The position numbers and the translations under genes are program-made. This document shows positions 1 through 9,039 of a DNA stretch of 64,000 nucleotides, in pieces. Each line of letters opens with the position of its first letter. Positions within the stretch are counted from its first letter, which is position 1. The notes beneath the pieces are model-generated. The model was not told where the DNA came from and ran no database searches. It saw only the letters and a list, made by a program, of their open reading frames with translations. Origin of the DNA: Pseudocolwellia sp048296855 (GTDB taxonomy: Bacteria; Pseudomonadota; Gammaproteobacteria; Enterobacterales; Alteromonadaceae); the NCBI GenBank assembly GCA_048296855.1, contig CP182631.1; one strand, given 5' to 3'.

Positions 1-433
1 GACTTATCCTATCAAACTGTCGTTAGATGAAGTGCAATCTCAAGGTTTTTATCATTACCGTGTTCAACAAGCTAAAACTAACGAATATAGCTTTGAAATA
101 GAAAAAGAAGAGGGATTTTCCACCCTTTACTGTTTTAACTTAAATGAATATACCGAGGCAGATTGTAAAGTAAGCAACTTCTATTCATACCAATACCCTG
201 AAGCAGTATTTGTGAATAACTTAGTGGTGTGTAACAAACTTGAAAAAGACATCCATTCATTACGTAACGGCCTATTTTTTCATATTACAAAAAGTGAAAA
301 AGTAGAGGTTAAAATAACAAGCCCGTCTCTTTTGCAAAAAACGTTACTCAAATACTTCGCTTTAAATTTAACGATTGATGATTGCTCTTATTTGTTTAAA
401 AAGTATATACAGGTATATACCGATGCCACTTAA
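1..433 (+). CDS. Arylamine N-acetyltransferase, C-terminal part (runs off the left edge)
   Basis: The reading frame is open to the window edge, so this is the 3' part of a gene; an internal GTG at 32 is probably not the true start. The visible ~143 residues resemble the C-terminal half of arylamine N-acetyltransferases, which move acetyl from acetyl-CoA to arylamines and hydrazines. The supporting pattern is an aromatic YCFNL strand, then NFYSYQYPEAVFVNNLVV, then a SLRNG turn. This matches the NAT order of a 'F-L-P-Q', a '(N/S)-x-Y-x-x-x-x-P-x-S-x-F' and a 'L-x-N' segment. The catalytic Cys-His-Asp triad would lie upstream and cannot be checked. The gene ends about 100 bp before the convergent BenE gene. 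Confidence 0.65.
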   Translation, partial: TYPIKLSLDEVQSQGFYHYRVQQAKTNEYSFEIEKEEGFSTLYCFNLNEYTEADCKVSNFYSYQYPEAVFVNNLVVCNKLEKDIHSLRNGLFFHITKSEKVEVKITSPSLLQKTLLKYFALNLTIDDCSYLFKKYIQVYTDAT

Positions 434-538
434 AAGTGTTAGTTATAATACGTTTGAGCGGATCATGGCTAGTTTATAAAAGTCGTAAATAATAAAATGC
501 TAAGAAGACAGTATTAGCCACTTTAGATGACACACATT

Positions 539-1711
539 TTATTGTCGCTCTCTCATAATAAACAAGGTAAGTATTCCTGCAATGAGTCCCCACAATACAG
601 AGCTAATACCTAACATCATGAGATCTGACGCGGTAACAAGGAAGGTGATCATAGACGCTTCAACATACTTAGTGTCAGATAGAGATTGCTGAATACTATT
701 CGATATGGTGGTAAATAATGCAATTCCTGCTAAAGCAAAAATTAATGACGAAGGAAATGTAGAAAAAACACCAATTAAATATCCTGAAAAAATCCCCATC
801 AAAATATGAAAAACACCGCCAGCCATAGCTGCCCAATAACGCTTTTGCGGATCTTTATCTATTTCTTCGGTCATACAAATAGCCGCAGTTATCGCCGCTA
901 AATTTAACGCATAACCACCAAAAGGTGCAGTGACTAAATTAGTCGCTCCCGTTACCGTTAGTGTTGCTGAAACTGGTGCTTTATAACCGTGCGCTTTTAA
1001 CACGGCAATACCCGGTAAATTTTGTGCAGCCATGGTAACAATAAATAAAGGAATACCCACACTTAGTATGCCTTCCATAGATAATTGAGGAGCAGTATAA
1101 GAAAATTCAGCTACTGTAAATTGTGTATGACTTGGCAATATTAACCCTGTTTGCCACGCAACCAATACACCTACCGCTAAAACAAATATCATTGAATATT
1201 TTGGAAAAAAGCGTTTACTAACAAGGTATACCATAAACATAGAAAAAATAAGAAAAGGCGCTTCGTTCATATGATTAAACACACCAATACCAAAGTTAAC
1301 TAGCACGCCAGCCAGCATAGCCGTTGCGAGTTGAAAAGGAATTTTATTCATTAACTTTTCAAACCAACCGGTAACACCGCAAAGTAAAATAAGTACCGCT
1401 GAAAACATAAAGCCAGCTATAGCCTCATTAATACTAACACCTTGGGCATTACTAATGAGTAATGCAGCCCCTGGAGTTGACCAAGCAATAAGAATAGGAA
1501 TACGGTAAAAAAAGGATAACCCTATTGAAGTGATACCCAATGAAAGCCCCAACACCAGCAGCCAACTCGCAGCAAGGTTAGCATCACCACCCAAATTAAT
1601 AACCGTTTGGTAAATGAGAGCAATAGTGCTCGCAAAACCAATAAGTACAGCAACAAACCCTGCAATAACAGAATTTAATACTCGATTGACTAACAAAGTG
1701 CTGCCTCCCAT
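539..1711 (-). CDS. benE: BenE-family benzoate/proton symporter-like transporter (YdcO type)
   Basis: A 390-residue, almost wholly hydrophobic protein with about 12 predicted membrane segments. It shows the BenE-family signature region 'RIPILIAWSTPGAALL' near residues 70-85 and a late 'APFGGYALNLAAITAAICM' segment, and the length is normal for the family. BenE proteins import benzoate with protons in Acinetobacter, but the E. coli homologue YdcO has no firm substrate. It is transcribed divergently from an XRE-cupin regulator, the same pairing as ydcO with sutR/ydcN in E. coli, so that regulator probably controls it. A perfect inverted repeat lies in the shared promoter region. The substrate cannot be read from sequence. 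Confidence 0.85.
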   Translation of the reverse strand: MGGSTLLVNRVLNSVIAGFVAVLIGFASTIALIYQTVINLGGDANLAASWLLVLGLSLGITSIGLSFFYRIPILIAWSTPGAALLISNAQGVSINEAIAGFMFSAVLILLCGVTGWFEKLMNKIPFQLATAMLAGVLVNFGIGVFNHMNEAPFLIFSMFMVYLVSKRFFPKYSMIFVLAVGVLVAWQTGLILPSHTQFTVAEFSYTAPQLSMEGILSVGIPLFIVTMAAQNLPGIAVLKAHGYKAPVSATLTVTGATNLVTAPFGGYALNLAAITAAICMTEEIDKDPQKRYWAAMAGGVFHILMGIFSGYLIGVFSTFPSSLIFALAGIALFTTISNSIQQSLSDTKYVEASMITFLVTASDLMMLGISSVLWGLIAGILTLFIMRERQ

Positions 1712-1740
1712 AATAATATCTTTATGTATTGTTTATAACA

Positions 1741-1760
1741 TTGTGCGCAATAGCGCACAA
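1741..1760. promoter_or_regulatory. Candidate operator: perfect 8-bp inverted repeat
   Basis: TTGTGCGC-AATA-GCGCACAA is a perfect dyad in the 60 bp between the divergent BenE and XRE-cupin genes. It overlaps the expected promoters of both, and an AT-rich TTTATAACA stretch lies just left of it. There is no T-run, so it is not a terminator. Its place suggests the binding site of the adjacent HTH regulator, but binding is inferred. Confidence 0.55.
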
Positions 1761-1771
1761 GGAGAATTAAG

Positions 1772-2320
1772 ATCAGCCTTCCACATAACATTATCGGTCT
1801 TCAATTAAAGTCTGCACGAAGTAACAAAAGTTGGAGCCTAGACACTACCAGTAAACATACAGGTGTATCAAAGGCAATGCTAGGACAAATAGAACGCGGA
1901 GAGTCTAGCCCAACGGTAAGTAAATTGTGGGAAATAGCAAATGGTTTTGAGTTACCACTGACTTATTTTTTCGGTGAATTAGCCACAAACAATACCCTGC
2001 CTGAAAAGCTTATTACCGAACAAAGTATCGCTATTGCAACCTTGTTTCCGTTTGATCCTAAAACCAAAAGTGAAATTTTTTTACTTACATTAGAACCCTT
2101 ACATCAACATATGTCGGTACCGCATAATACAGGTGTAATAGAGCATCTCATCGTCATTGAAGGTGAAATGGAATATTGCATTAACAACCAATGGCATCAT
2201 TTAAAACAAGGTGAGTTTGTTAAGTTTAATGCTGATGTAGAACATGGCTATCGTAACCTTTCGGATAAAAAAACCACTTTTCATAATATGATTTTTTATA
2301 CGGGTGAAGAAAAATTTTAA
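1772..2320 (+). CDS. XRE-family regulator with C-terminal cupin (SutR/YdcN-like), apparent non-canonical start
   Basis: The first in-frame ATG is at 1877 and would cut the helix-turn-helix in half. In the same frame, translation upstream gives IIGLQLKSARSNKSWSLDT and TGVSKAMLGQIERGESSPT, a complete XRE HTH of the E. coli SutR (YdcN) type. The open frame begins after a TAG at 1751 and has no ATG, GTG or TTG before 1877. A strong Shine-Dalgarno AAGGAG (1759-1764) sits 7 nt before an ATC codon at 1772, giving a 182-residue product of normal family length. An ATT at 1790 is a weaker choice. The C-terminal half is a cupin (HLIVIEGEMEY...GEFVKFNADVEHGY). It probably controls the divergent BenE gene. 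Either it starts at a rare AUC codon, or a canonical start was lost by mutation or sequencing error. Confidence 0.75.
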   Translation: MSLPHNIIGLQLKSARSNKSWSLDTTSKHTGVSKAMLGQIERGESSPTVSKLWEIANGFELPLTYFFGELATNNTLPEKLITEQSIAIATLFPFDPKTKSEIFLLTLEPLHQHMSVPHNTGVIEHLIVIEGEMEYCINNQWHHLKQGEFVKFNADVEHGYRNLSDKKTTFHNMIFYTGEEKF

Positions 2321-2346
2321 GCAATATCGTTATAATCAGACACAAA

Positions 2347-2370
2347 AAAGCCAGTAAAATTACTGGCTTT
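2347..2370 (-). terminator. Rho-independent terminator for tyrS
   Basis: AAAGCCAGTAA and TTACTGGCTTT form a perfect 11-bp stem. Read on the minus strand the hairpin runs into CTTTTTTG, so it ends tyrS. It lies between the convergent regulator and tyrS and may slow transcripts from both sides. Confidence 0.8.
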
Positions 2371-2409
2371 AGTGGATAAGTTACTTACAGCTAAACGGTA
2401 AAATAGAGC

Positions 2410-3609
2410 TTATTTTACCGTAACTTTTGCAAACTTACGCTTACCTATTTGAAACACAGCACACGTGCCTACTTCAACGGCAAGTTTGTTATCTACAATT
2501 TTTTCACCGTCAATTTTTGCTGCGCCTTGTTTGATCATACGCATCGCTTCAGACGTACTTGCTGCTAACCCAGCGTCTTTAAATAAATTAGCGATAGCAA
2601 TACTTCCATCTTCAGCCGTTACGTCTACTTCAGGAATTTCATCTGGCATTGCACCTTTTTGGAAACGATTAATAAACTCTTGATGAGCGGCTTCTGCTGC
2701 ACTCTCATCATGAAAACGAGTGATTAATTCTTTCGCTAACGTAATTTTAATATCGCGAGGGTTAGTACCGTTTTCAATATCGGTTTTAAACGCTTCAATT
2801 TCAGCTATTGGCCTAAAGCTTAATAAATCAAAGTAACGCCACATGAGTACATCAGAAATAGACATAACTTTACCAAACATTTCTGTAGGGCTGTCTGTAA
2901 TACCAATATAGTTATTTAATGATTTAGACATTTTTTGAACGCCGTCTAAACCTTCTAATAACGGCATCATTAATACAGTTTGCGGACGTTGCCCTTCAGA
3001 CTTTTGTAATTCACGACCCATTAATAAATTGAATTTTTGATCAGTACCGCCTAATTCCACGTCAGATTCTAAAGCAACAGAATCCCAACCTTGTACTAAC
3101 GGATACATAAATTCATGTATAGCTATTGCTTGGCCGCCAGCATAACGCTTTTTAAAATCGTCACGTTCCATCATGCGAGCAACAGTTTGACGAGAAGCCA
3201 GCTTTAACATACCAGCCGCACCTAACTTATCCATCCACGTAGAGTTAAAAGCTACGGTCGTTTTAGCAGGGTCTAAAATTTTAAACACTTGCTCTTTATA
3301 CGTTTCAGCGTTTGATAACACATCTTCTTTCGTTAACGGCTTACGAGTAACATTTTTACCCGTTGGGTCGCCAATCATGCCAGTAAAGTCACCTATTAAA
3401 AAAATAACTTCGTGTCCAAGCTGTTGAAATTGACGCAACTTATTAATAAGAACCGTATGGCCTAAATGCAAATCTGGTGCTGTAGGATCAAAACCCGCTT
3501 TAATTTTTAAAGGTTTACCTTTCTTTAATTTTGCAAGTAATTCATCTTCTAGCAAGATTTCTTCTGCACCGCGTTTAATTTCGGCAAACGCTTGGCTGAC
3601 ATCAGTCAT
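2410..3609 (-). CDS. tyrS: Tyrosyl-tRNA synthetase
   Basis: This class I aminoacyl-tRNA synthetase charges tRNA-Tyr in the cytoplasm. From the chosen start the protein has 399 residues. The HIGH-type motif HLGH is at residues 48-51, KMSKS at 226-230, and an S4 RNA-binding domain forms the last ~65 residues. This fits the longer TyrRS type found in many gammaproteobacteria. A TTG four codons upstream extends the frame to 3621, but GGAG lies 6 nt before the ATG at 3609, so that start is preferred. The gene is divergent from the M23 peptidase/anmK pair, a common arrangement in related genomes. Confidence 0.95.
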   Translation of the reverse strand: MTDVSQAFAEIKRGAEEILLEDELLAKLKKGKPLKIKAGFDPTAPDLHLGHTVLINKLRQFQQLGHEVIFLIGDFTGMIGDPTGKNVTRKPLTKEDVLSNAETYKEQVFKILDPAKTTVAFNSTWMDKLGAAGMLKLASRQTVARMMERDDFKKRYAGGQAIAIHEFMYPLVQGWDSVALESDVELGGTDQKFNLLMGRELQKSEGQRPQTVLMMPLLEGLDGVQKMSKSLNNYIGITDSPTEMFGKVMSISDVLMWRYFDLLSFRPIAEIEAFKTDIENGTNPRDIKITLAKELITRFHDESAAEAAHQEFINRFQKGAMPDEIPEVDVTAEDGSIAIANLFKDAGLAASTSEAMRMIKQGAAKIDGEKIVDNKLAVEVGTCAVFQIGKRKFAKVTVK

Positions 3610-3764
3610 TAATGGCTCCAATTGGGATAATTTGTAAGATTTTATAGGCGAATTCTACTGCACTTTTTGCTTAGGATAAAACCCTATAGCTGTTGTATTT
3701 GCTTTTTTTTGTTATAGTTAGTAGTTCGCCAAAACATAAAACCTATACAATAGAAGTTAAACCA

Positions 3765-5171
3765 TTGAATATCATAAAGAATTACTTTTTAGAGTTGCCT
3801 AAAAAACATCAAATTATAATTAGCGTATGTACTGCTATATTCATGGTATTGCTAATTTTGCCTTCAGAAAAGGCTAAAGCCGGTCGTCAATCTCAGGAAA
3901 CCGCATTAGAAATAGGTAAAAGATATCAATTAACTGTGCCCGAATCAGGCGTGCCTGTATTAAATGAAACAATTGTTGATTCAAATGACGATTCTCTCGA
4001 TTCAACCAAAACAGATGAACCTATTAATAACCAAGAACCTGAAACGCTTATTGAAGATGCTAGCGAAACTTATACATGGGATACCGCTAAAGTAAAAAGT
4101 GGTGACTCTTTAGCTAAAATTCTTAAACGTTTAGGCTATAGCGCACGTACAACCTATGAGCTGAGTATTGCTGAAGGTAAAGATACAAAATTACTTAAAA
4201 GATTAAATATAGGCGACATACTCCATATTGCGAAAGACGATACAGGTAAACTTGTTGCCCTTACTTACCCGCTGACTAAAACAGATACCCTATTTGTTAA
4301 TTGGATAGACGAACAATATCAATCTCATATTGAAACAAAAACCGTTGAAATTAGAGAAACGACAGCGCACGGCATTATCAAATCTAATTTTTGGAGTGCA
4401 GGTATTGCTGCTGGTTTAGACGATGCACAAATCATAAACCTAGCAAATATTTTTGGTTGGGATATCGATTTTGCTTTAGATATAAGATCGGGTGACAGTT
4501 TTCACGTAGTGTATGAAAATAAATATGTGGATGGCGAATTTATTGGTGCTGGTAAAATATTAGCCGCTGAATTTATTAACCAAGATGAGCCTTTTCAAGC
4601 AATACGCTTTAGCGATGGCGAATATTACTCTGCTACAGGTAAAAGTATGCGTAAGGCTTTTTTACGCGCGCCAGTTAATTTCAGATACATAAGTTCTAAC
4701 TTTAACCCTAAACGCTTCCACCCTATTCAAAAAAGAGTAAAACCACATAACGGTACAGACTATCGAGCAAAAACAGGTACACCTGTTGTTGCTGCTGGTA
4801 ACGGAAAAGTAACCCATTCAACTTATAATAAATACAATGGTAACTATGTATTTATTCAACACGGTAACGGTATTGTGACTAAGTACCTACATTTTTCAAA
4901 ACGCGCAGTTAAAGCAGGGCAACGCGTTAAGCAAGGACAAGTTATTGGATATGTGGGATCAACGGGTATGTCTCAGGCTCCCCATTTACATTACGAATTT
5001 TTACTTAATGGCGTACACCGTAACCCTAGAACAGTAAAATTACCGAATGCCAATCCATTAGATAAAAAATATAAAGCAGAATTTACTGCTTTAGCTGCAC
5101 GACGTATGGCTGAACTTGATGGTTCTCGCCAAGCCATGTTAACGATGCAAAAAGCTGATTCTAAATCGTAA
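3765..5171 (+). CDS. mepM: M23-family murein endopeptidase with LysM-like domain (MepM/Csd3-like)
   Basis: Zinc metallopeptidase predicted to cut peptidoglycan cross-links in the periplasm. The order is a membrane anchor (about residues 17-33), a LysM/OapA-like domain (about 105-155), the MepM-type N-terminal domain (about 205-265) and a C-terminal M23 domain. The zinc ligands are H328 and D332 of HNGTD, and HLH at 407-409. No ATG lies near the start. TTG at 3765 puts the anchor at the N-terminus; the frame extends to a TTG at 3693, but that would translate the likely promoter (TTGTAT...TATAGT). The stop codon overlaps the anmK start in TAATG, so the two are translationally coupled and link wall cleavage with muropeptide recycling. 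Confidence 0.88.
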   Translation: MNIIKNYFLELPKKHQIIISVCTAIFMVLLILPSEKAKAGRQSQETALEIGKRYQLTVPESGVPVLNETIVDSNDDSLDSTKTDEPINNQEPETLIEDASETYTWDTAKVKSGDSLAKILKRLGYSARTTYELSIAEGKDTKLLKRLNIGDILHIAKDDTGKLVALTYPLTKTDTLFVNWIDEQYQSHIETKTVEIRETTAHGIIKSNFWSAGIAAGLDDAQIINLANIFGWDIDFALDIRSGDSFHVVYENKYVDGEFIGAGKILAAEFINQDEPFQAIRFSDGEYYSATGKSMRKAFLRAPVNFRYISSNFNPKRFHPIQKRVKPHNGTDYRAKTGTPVVAAGNGKVTHSTYNKYNGNYVFIQHGNGIVTKYLHFSKRAVKAGQRVKQGQVIGYVGSTGMSQAPHLHYEFLLNGVHRNPRTVKLPNANPLDKKYKAEFTALAARRMAELDGSRQAMLTMQKADSKS

Positions 5172-6334
5172 TGACTGTAAACCAAAGTCAGCTATATATT
5201 GGTATTATGTCTGGTACAAGTGCTGACGGTATAGATTTAGCTTTAGTTGACTTTTCTACAGGAAAGCCTGATCTTATTGCAAGCTATTACCAAGCGTATA
5301 ACGAAACAACCTACCAAAAAATTACTGAGCTTTATCAACCTAATGGTAATGAAATAGATAAAGCTTTTACTTTAGATGTGTTGTTAGCCAAACAGTTTGC
5401 ACAAGCTATCAACCAGTTTGTTTCACAAGAAAATATAGATATAAACACAATTGCCGCTATTGGTAACCATGGGCAAACCATCAGGCACAGACCAAGTATC
5501 ACCTCAGAAATAGCCGCTCCTTTTACATTACAAATAGGTTGTAACCAAACCTTAGCTACATTAACAGGCATAAAAGTTATTGGTGACTTTAGAACCAAAG
5601 ACATGGTGTTAGGTGGTCAAGGAGCGCCTCTCGTTCCAGCTTTTCATAAAGCCTTGTTTCCTAACGAGCCACAAGATGTTTTTGTTATAAACATTGGTGG
5701 TATTGCTAATGTGACCTTTCTCCCGGTAGATAAAAGCAAATCTATACTCGGCTTTGATACGGGCCCTGGAAATGCGTTAATCGACGATTGGTATAAAACT
5801 CACAAACAAGGAAGGTTCGACAATAATGGCGAATGGGCACAATCAGGTAACGTTAATACCGCGCTTTTAAATCACTTTCTAAAGGACGATTATCTCACAT
5901 TGTCTGCCCCCAAAAGTACAGGCAGAGAGTATTTTAATATGGACTGGGTTAATACAAATATCGATCAGTTTTTACAAAGTTCCGCATCAAATTCAACACA
6001 AAGAAAGCAGCTACTAGCTGAAGATATTCAAGCTACATTAACGGCATTAACTGCACAAACTATAACCGATCAAGTACAATTATTAAGTACGAAAGCTAAC
6101 GTATACTTATGCGGCGGCGGCACCCTAAACACATACCTATTTAATATTATAAAACAAAGACTTAGCAATTTTAACGTTGCCAGTAGCGACACCATTAATA
6201 TAAACAGTGATGCATTAGAAGCTTCTGCTTTTGCTTGGTTTGCTTATGCTTTTGATAAAAAAATTACAGGCAACATTCCAGCTGTAACAGGGGCTAGAAA
6301 AGAAGCCATTTTGGGTGTTAAATATCAACCTTAA
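5171..6334 (+). CDS. anmK: Anhydro-N-acetylmuramic acid kinase
   Basis: Converts anhydro-MurNAc from recycled peptidoglycan to MurNAc-6-phosphate, using ATP and water, in the cytoplasm. The 387-residue length is typical. The family signature MSGTSADGIDLAL is at about residues 13-25, followed by GNHGQTIRH, VINIGGIANVT and GFDTGPGNALID. The ATG overlaps the last base of the upstream peptidase gene, so the pair is co-transcribed. A MurQ etherase would be the next step; it is not in this window. Confidence 0.95.
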   Translation: MTVNQSQLYIGIMSGTSADGIDLALVDFSTGKPDLIASYYQAYNETTYQKITELYQPNGNEIDKAFTLDVLLAKQFAQAINQFVSQENIDINTIAAIGNHGQTIRHRPSITSEIAAPFTLQIGCNQTLATLTGIKVIGDFRTKDMVLGGQGAPLVPAFHKALFPNEPQDVFVINIGGIANVTFLPVDKSKSILGFDTGPGNALIDDWYKTHKQGRFDNNGEWAQSGNVNTALLNHFLKDDYLTLSAPKSTGREYFNMDWVNTNIDQFLQSSASNSTQRKQLLAEDIQATLTALTAQTITDQVQLLSTKANVYLCGGGTLNTYLFNIIKQRLSNFNVASSDTININSDALEASAFAWFAYAFDKKITGNIPAVTGARKEAILGVKYQP

Positions 6335-6485
6335 AAAAGCTAGATATAAAAATTTTTCTCTCTATAATGATCTGTCCCTGTTCGAAAAACAAACGCACAT
6401 TGCGGCTAGATTGAACTATTATTATTACTCACAATCTAAATGTGTACCTTTAGCAATTAATGATAATTAAGGTTAAGGAGAGACA

Positions 6486-6677
6486 ATGCAATTTAACGAT
6501 ATTCATATTGGAATGAAATGCGGGAGCAAGAAAGGTAGCGGTACGGTTACTTGGATTGATGGTTCAACACGCAGAATTTACATGGCCGATACAAATAATA
6601 ATAAAAATTTTGAAGTTGATTTTGAAGAGTTAATTGACGATCCCCAAGCTCATAATCGAGAAGATACATACTATTAA
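6486..6677 (+). CDS. Small conserved-looking protein of unknown function, 63 residues
   Basis: A strong Shine-Dalgarno AAGGAGA lies a few bases before the ATG and a good terminator follows, so this is a convincing monocistronic small gene. The protein is soluble, with alternating short strands (GMKCGSKKGSGTVTWI, RRIYMAD, FEVDFEEL) and an acidic, polar tail. It suggests a small beta-barrel, but I recognise no family. There is no signal peptide or membrane segment. Confidence 0.75.
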   Translation: MQFNDIHIGMKCGSKKGSGTVTWIDGSTRRIYMADTNNNKNFEVDFEELIDDPQAHNREDTYY

Positions 6678-6724
6678 TTTTAAATAGTTTTCAGCAAAAC
6701 CGATGCTATTTATAAAATAACTAT

Positions 6725-6761
6725 AATGCCCTTAAGTGTTTGTAAATCACCTAAGGGCATT
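6725..6761 (+). terminator. Rho-independent terminator after the 63-residue gene
   Basis: AATGCCCTTA pairs with TAAGGGCATT, the stem is extended by GTG/CAC near the loop, and TTATTTTTT follows. It ends the upstream small gene and insulates nhaD. Confidence 0.85.
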
Positions 6762-6935
6762 TTATTTTTTATCTCTCATATAACAACATCCCTATATTCC
6801 TTAAAAATATTTAAAATACATTCTAATTATTTCGCATAACTTTAGAATATATGCTCTAATCGCGCTACCAAAAATAGACCTCACTATTTAGGACTATTTT
6901 TTCTTATAAAACGCATCTACTTAGAGTTAATTAAA

Positions 6936-8177
6936 ATGGTTGAATATCTTCTTATTTCTTTCGCTATCCTTGCTTTATTAAGTATTGTTTTTGAAGAAAT
7001 AACACACATAAACAAAGCTAAAACAACATTGTTTTTTGGATGTATTTCATGGATAGCATTATTCATCAATGCACAACCTGGAGAACATTCACTACTTAAC
7101 CATCAACTCGAAGAAAATCTATTAGAAATAGCGGTATTATGGTTATTCTTAATGTCTACAATGACCTTTGTTGCATATTTAAATGCAAAAGGCGTAATAC
7201 AAACAGCGGTGCAAAAGCTATTTCCAGCTAAGTTATCTAAACGTAGGTTAATGCTATTGGTTGCCCTGTTCTCATTAGTTTTGTCAGCAATTTGCGACAA
7301 TGTAACCGCAACCTTAGTTACCCTAACCTTATTACAGTCTTTCGATTTAGATAAAAAAACCAAACTTAAAATGGCTGTGTTAACTATTTTCGCTGTGAAC
7401 TCAGGTGGTGTTTCGTTAATCACTGGTGATGTTACTACCTTGATGATATTTTTAGATGGTCACTTACAAATTTCTGAATTACTTATATTGCTTGTTCCTG
7501 CAGTAGCGAGTGTTTTCTTTTTAACGATTATTCTTTCTTTTGGAACTAAAGGTCAAGCCTCCATAGAGCCTTGTGAACGAAGCTATGAGCGAGTTGACAT
7601 TATGATTGCTGCTATCTTTTTTAGTACCATTGTATTAACCATGGTACTGAATATATTCTTTAAAATACCACCTGTTTTAACCTTTATGGGAGGGCTTTCT
7701 ATTATGTTTTTAGTAGGAAGAACATACAGAACCGATACTGAAGAAACAGAAATATTAGATTACGTACGTAAAATAGAATACGACACTTTATTGTTCTTTT
7801 TAGGTATTTTATTAATTGTTGGTATGTTGAAAGAAATTGGTGTTTTAGAATTAATTACTGAAATTTACAGCAAATTTGATCCTAATGTTTCAAGCTTTTT
7901 AGCCGGTATTGGTTCTGCTTTACTTGATAATGTACCTTTAACTGCCGCGTTATTAAAAGCAGAACCGACGTTAACAACACCTGAATGGTTAGGCCTAACT
8001 TATGCGGTAGGAGTAGGTGGCTCATTGCTAGTTATTGGTTCTGCAGCAGGTATTATCGCCATGAGTAAAATGAAAGAAATTACCTTTTTGTCATACTCTA
8101 AATATATCCCCGCTTTATTTTTAGCTTACGCTTTTGGATATGTAGTAACGATAGGATTAGCGCAATATATCTATTAA
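6936..8177 (+). CDS. nhaD: Na+/H+ antiporter, NhaD type
   Basis: Inner-membrane sodium/proton antiporter of the ion-transporter superfamily, common in marine and halophilic gammaproteobacteria. The 413-residue protein has about 11-12 membrane segments. Supporting segments are LSAICDNVTATLVTLTLL (about residues 114-131), VNSGGVSLITGDVTTLMI and, in the second half, SALLDNVPLTAALLKAE. The conserved buried Asp-Asn pairs lie in the two re-entrant repeats. It is monocistronic. It exports Na+ and helps keep the sodium gradient that marine bacteria use for transport and motility. Confidence 0.9.
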   Translation: MVEYLLISFAILALLSIVFEEITHINKAKTTLFFGCISWIALFINAQPGEHSLLNHQLEENLLEIAVLWLFLMSTMTFVAYLNAKGVIQTAVQKLFPAKLSKRRLMLLVALFSLVLSAICDNVTATLVTLTLLQSFDLDKKTKLKMAVLTIFAVNSGGVSLITGDVTTLMIFLDGHLQISELLILLVPAVASVFFLTIILSFGTKGQASIEPCERSYERVDIMIAAIFFSTIVLTMVLNIFFKIPPVLTFMGGLSIMFLVGRTYRTDTEETEILDYVRKIEYDTLLFFLGILLIVGMLKEIGVLELITEIYSKFDPNVSSFLAGIGSALLDNVPLTAALLKAEPTLTTPEWLGLTYAVGVGGSLLVIGSAAGIIAMSKMKEITFLSYSKYIPALFLAYAFGYVVTIGLAQYIY

Positions 8178-8211
8178 GCGATTAAGTGAACTAATAGCTT
8201 TCACTCTAAGG

Positions 8212-8243
8212 GTTAATCATTATTTATATAAATAATGATTAAC
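8212..8243. terminator. Long perfect AT-rich palindrome between convergent genes
   Basis: GTTAATCATTATTTA, the two bases TA, and TAAATAATGATTAAC make a 32-bp perfect palindrome between nhaD and the convergent PhzF-like gene. The place fits a bidirectional terminator, but there is no clear U-tract and the stem is weak, so a protein site is possible. Confidence 0.5.
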
Positions 8244-8253
8244 TCACTCGATA

Positions 8254-9039
8254 TTAAACAAAAATTTCGCCAACCATGTAGCCTACAGCGGTTCCAGTTA
8301 AAACCACGCGTTCAGCTTTAACTTCACATAATACAGTTCCACCTCTTTTTGAAACTTGTGCGCCTGTGAGTTTAGACTTTGCTAATTCTTTCTCCCAATA
8401 TGGAGCAAGCTCGCAATGAGCTGAACCTGTAACGGGATCTTCATTCACTCTTAATTTTGGAAAAAAGCTACGGCTAACAAAATCTGTATTATTTCCAGCT
8501 GCTGTTACAACCACACCTCGTAGATCCAGATCTAACCATTTTGAAAAATCAGGGGTAAGTTTGCGTACCTCTTCTTCATTGTTTAACACAACAATATAAT
8601 CAAAAGCGGCCATAACCTGTTTAGGTAAAATATTAACGCCTAAACCTTTTAATAATGCTGATGGAGCCTTTACTGTTTGAGGCATTGAGGCGGGAAAATT
8701 CATACTAAAGCCCTGAGCATTTTTACTGACCACTAACTCGCCACTTTTCGTAATAAAAGTTACTTCTGGTTTGATAAACCCCAAATACTCATAAAGCACA
8801 TACGCTGTAGATAAAGTCGCATGGCCACATAAATCAACCTCTTCCATTGGCGTAAACCAACGTAGGTGAATTGATTGTTCTGACATGACAAAAAAAGCCG
8901 TTTCAGATAAATTGTTCTCTTCCGCTATTTTTTGTAGTAGCTCGTCATCTAGCCATTCAGTTAACGGGCAAACAGCCGCAGGATTGCCTTCAAAAACATT
9001 CGATGCAAAAGCATCAACTTGATAAATTTTAAATTTCAT
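8254..9039 (-). CDS. PhzF-family isomerase/epimerase-like protein
   Basis: A 261-residue member of the PhzF/diaminopimelate-epimerase-fold family. The N-terminus MKFKIYQVDAFAS with GNPAAVCPL, the catalytic Glu in NLSETAFFV (E46), the DLCGHATLS segment and the late DPVTGSAHC loop are all typical. PhzF itself isomerises a phenazine precursor, but no other phenazine genes are nearby. Most such genomic copies have unknown substrates. Convergent with nhaD and divergent from the TPR-like gene. Confidence 0.85.
   Translation of the reverse strand: MKFKIYQVDAFASNVFEGNPAAVCPLTEWLDDELLQKIAEENNLSETAFFVMSEQSIHLRWFTPMEEVDLCGHATLSTAYVLYEYLGFIKPEVTFITKSGELVVSKNAQGFSMNFPASMPQTVKAPSALLKGLGVNILPKQVMAAFDYIVVLNNEEEVRKLTPDFSKWLDLDLRGVVVTAAGNNTDFVSRSFFPKLRVNEDPVTGSAHCELAPYWEKELAKSKLTGAQVSKRGGTVLCEVKAERVVLTGTAVGYMVGEIFV

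Noticed and set aside
1614..1808. 64-residue plus-strand frame over the start of the BenE gene
   Set aside because: It runs antisense to the BenE coding region and has no family resemblance or ribosome site.
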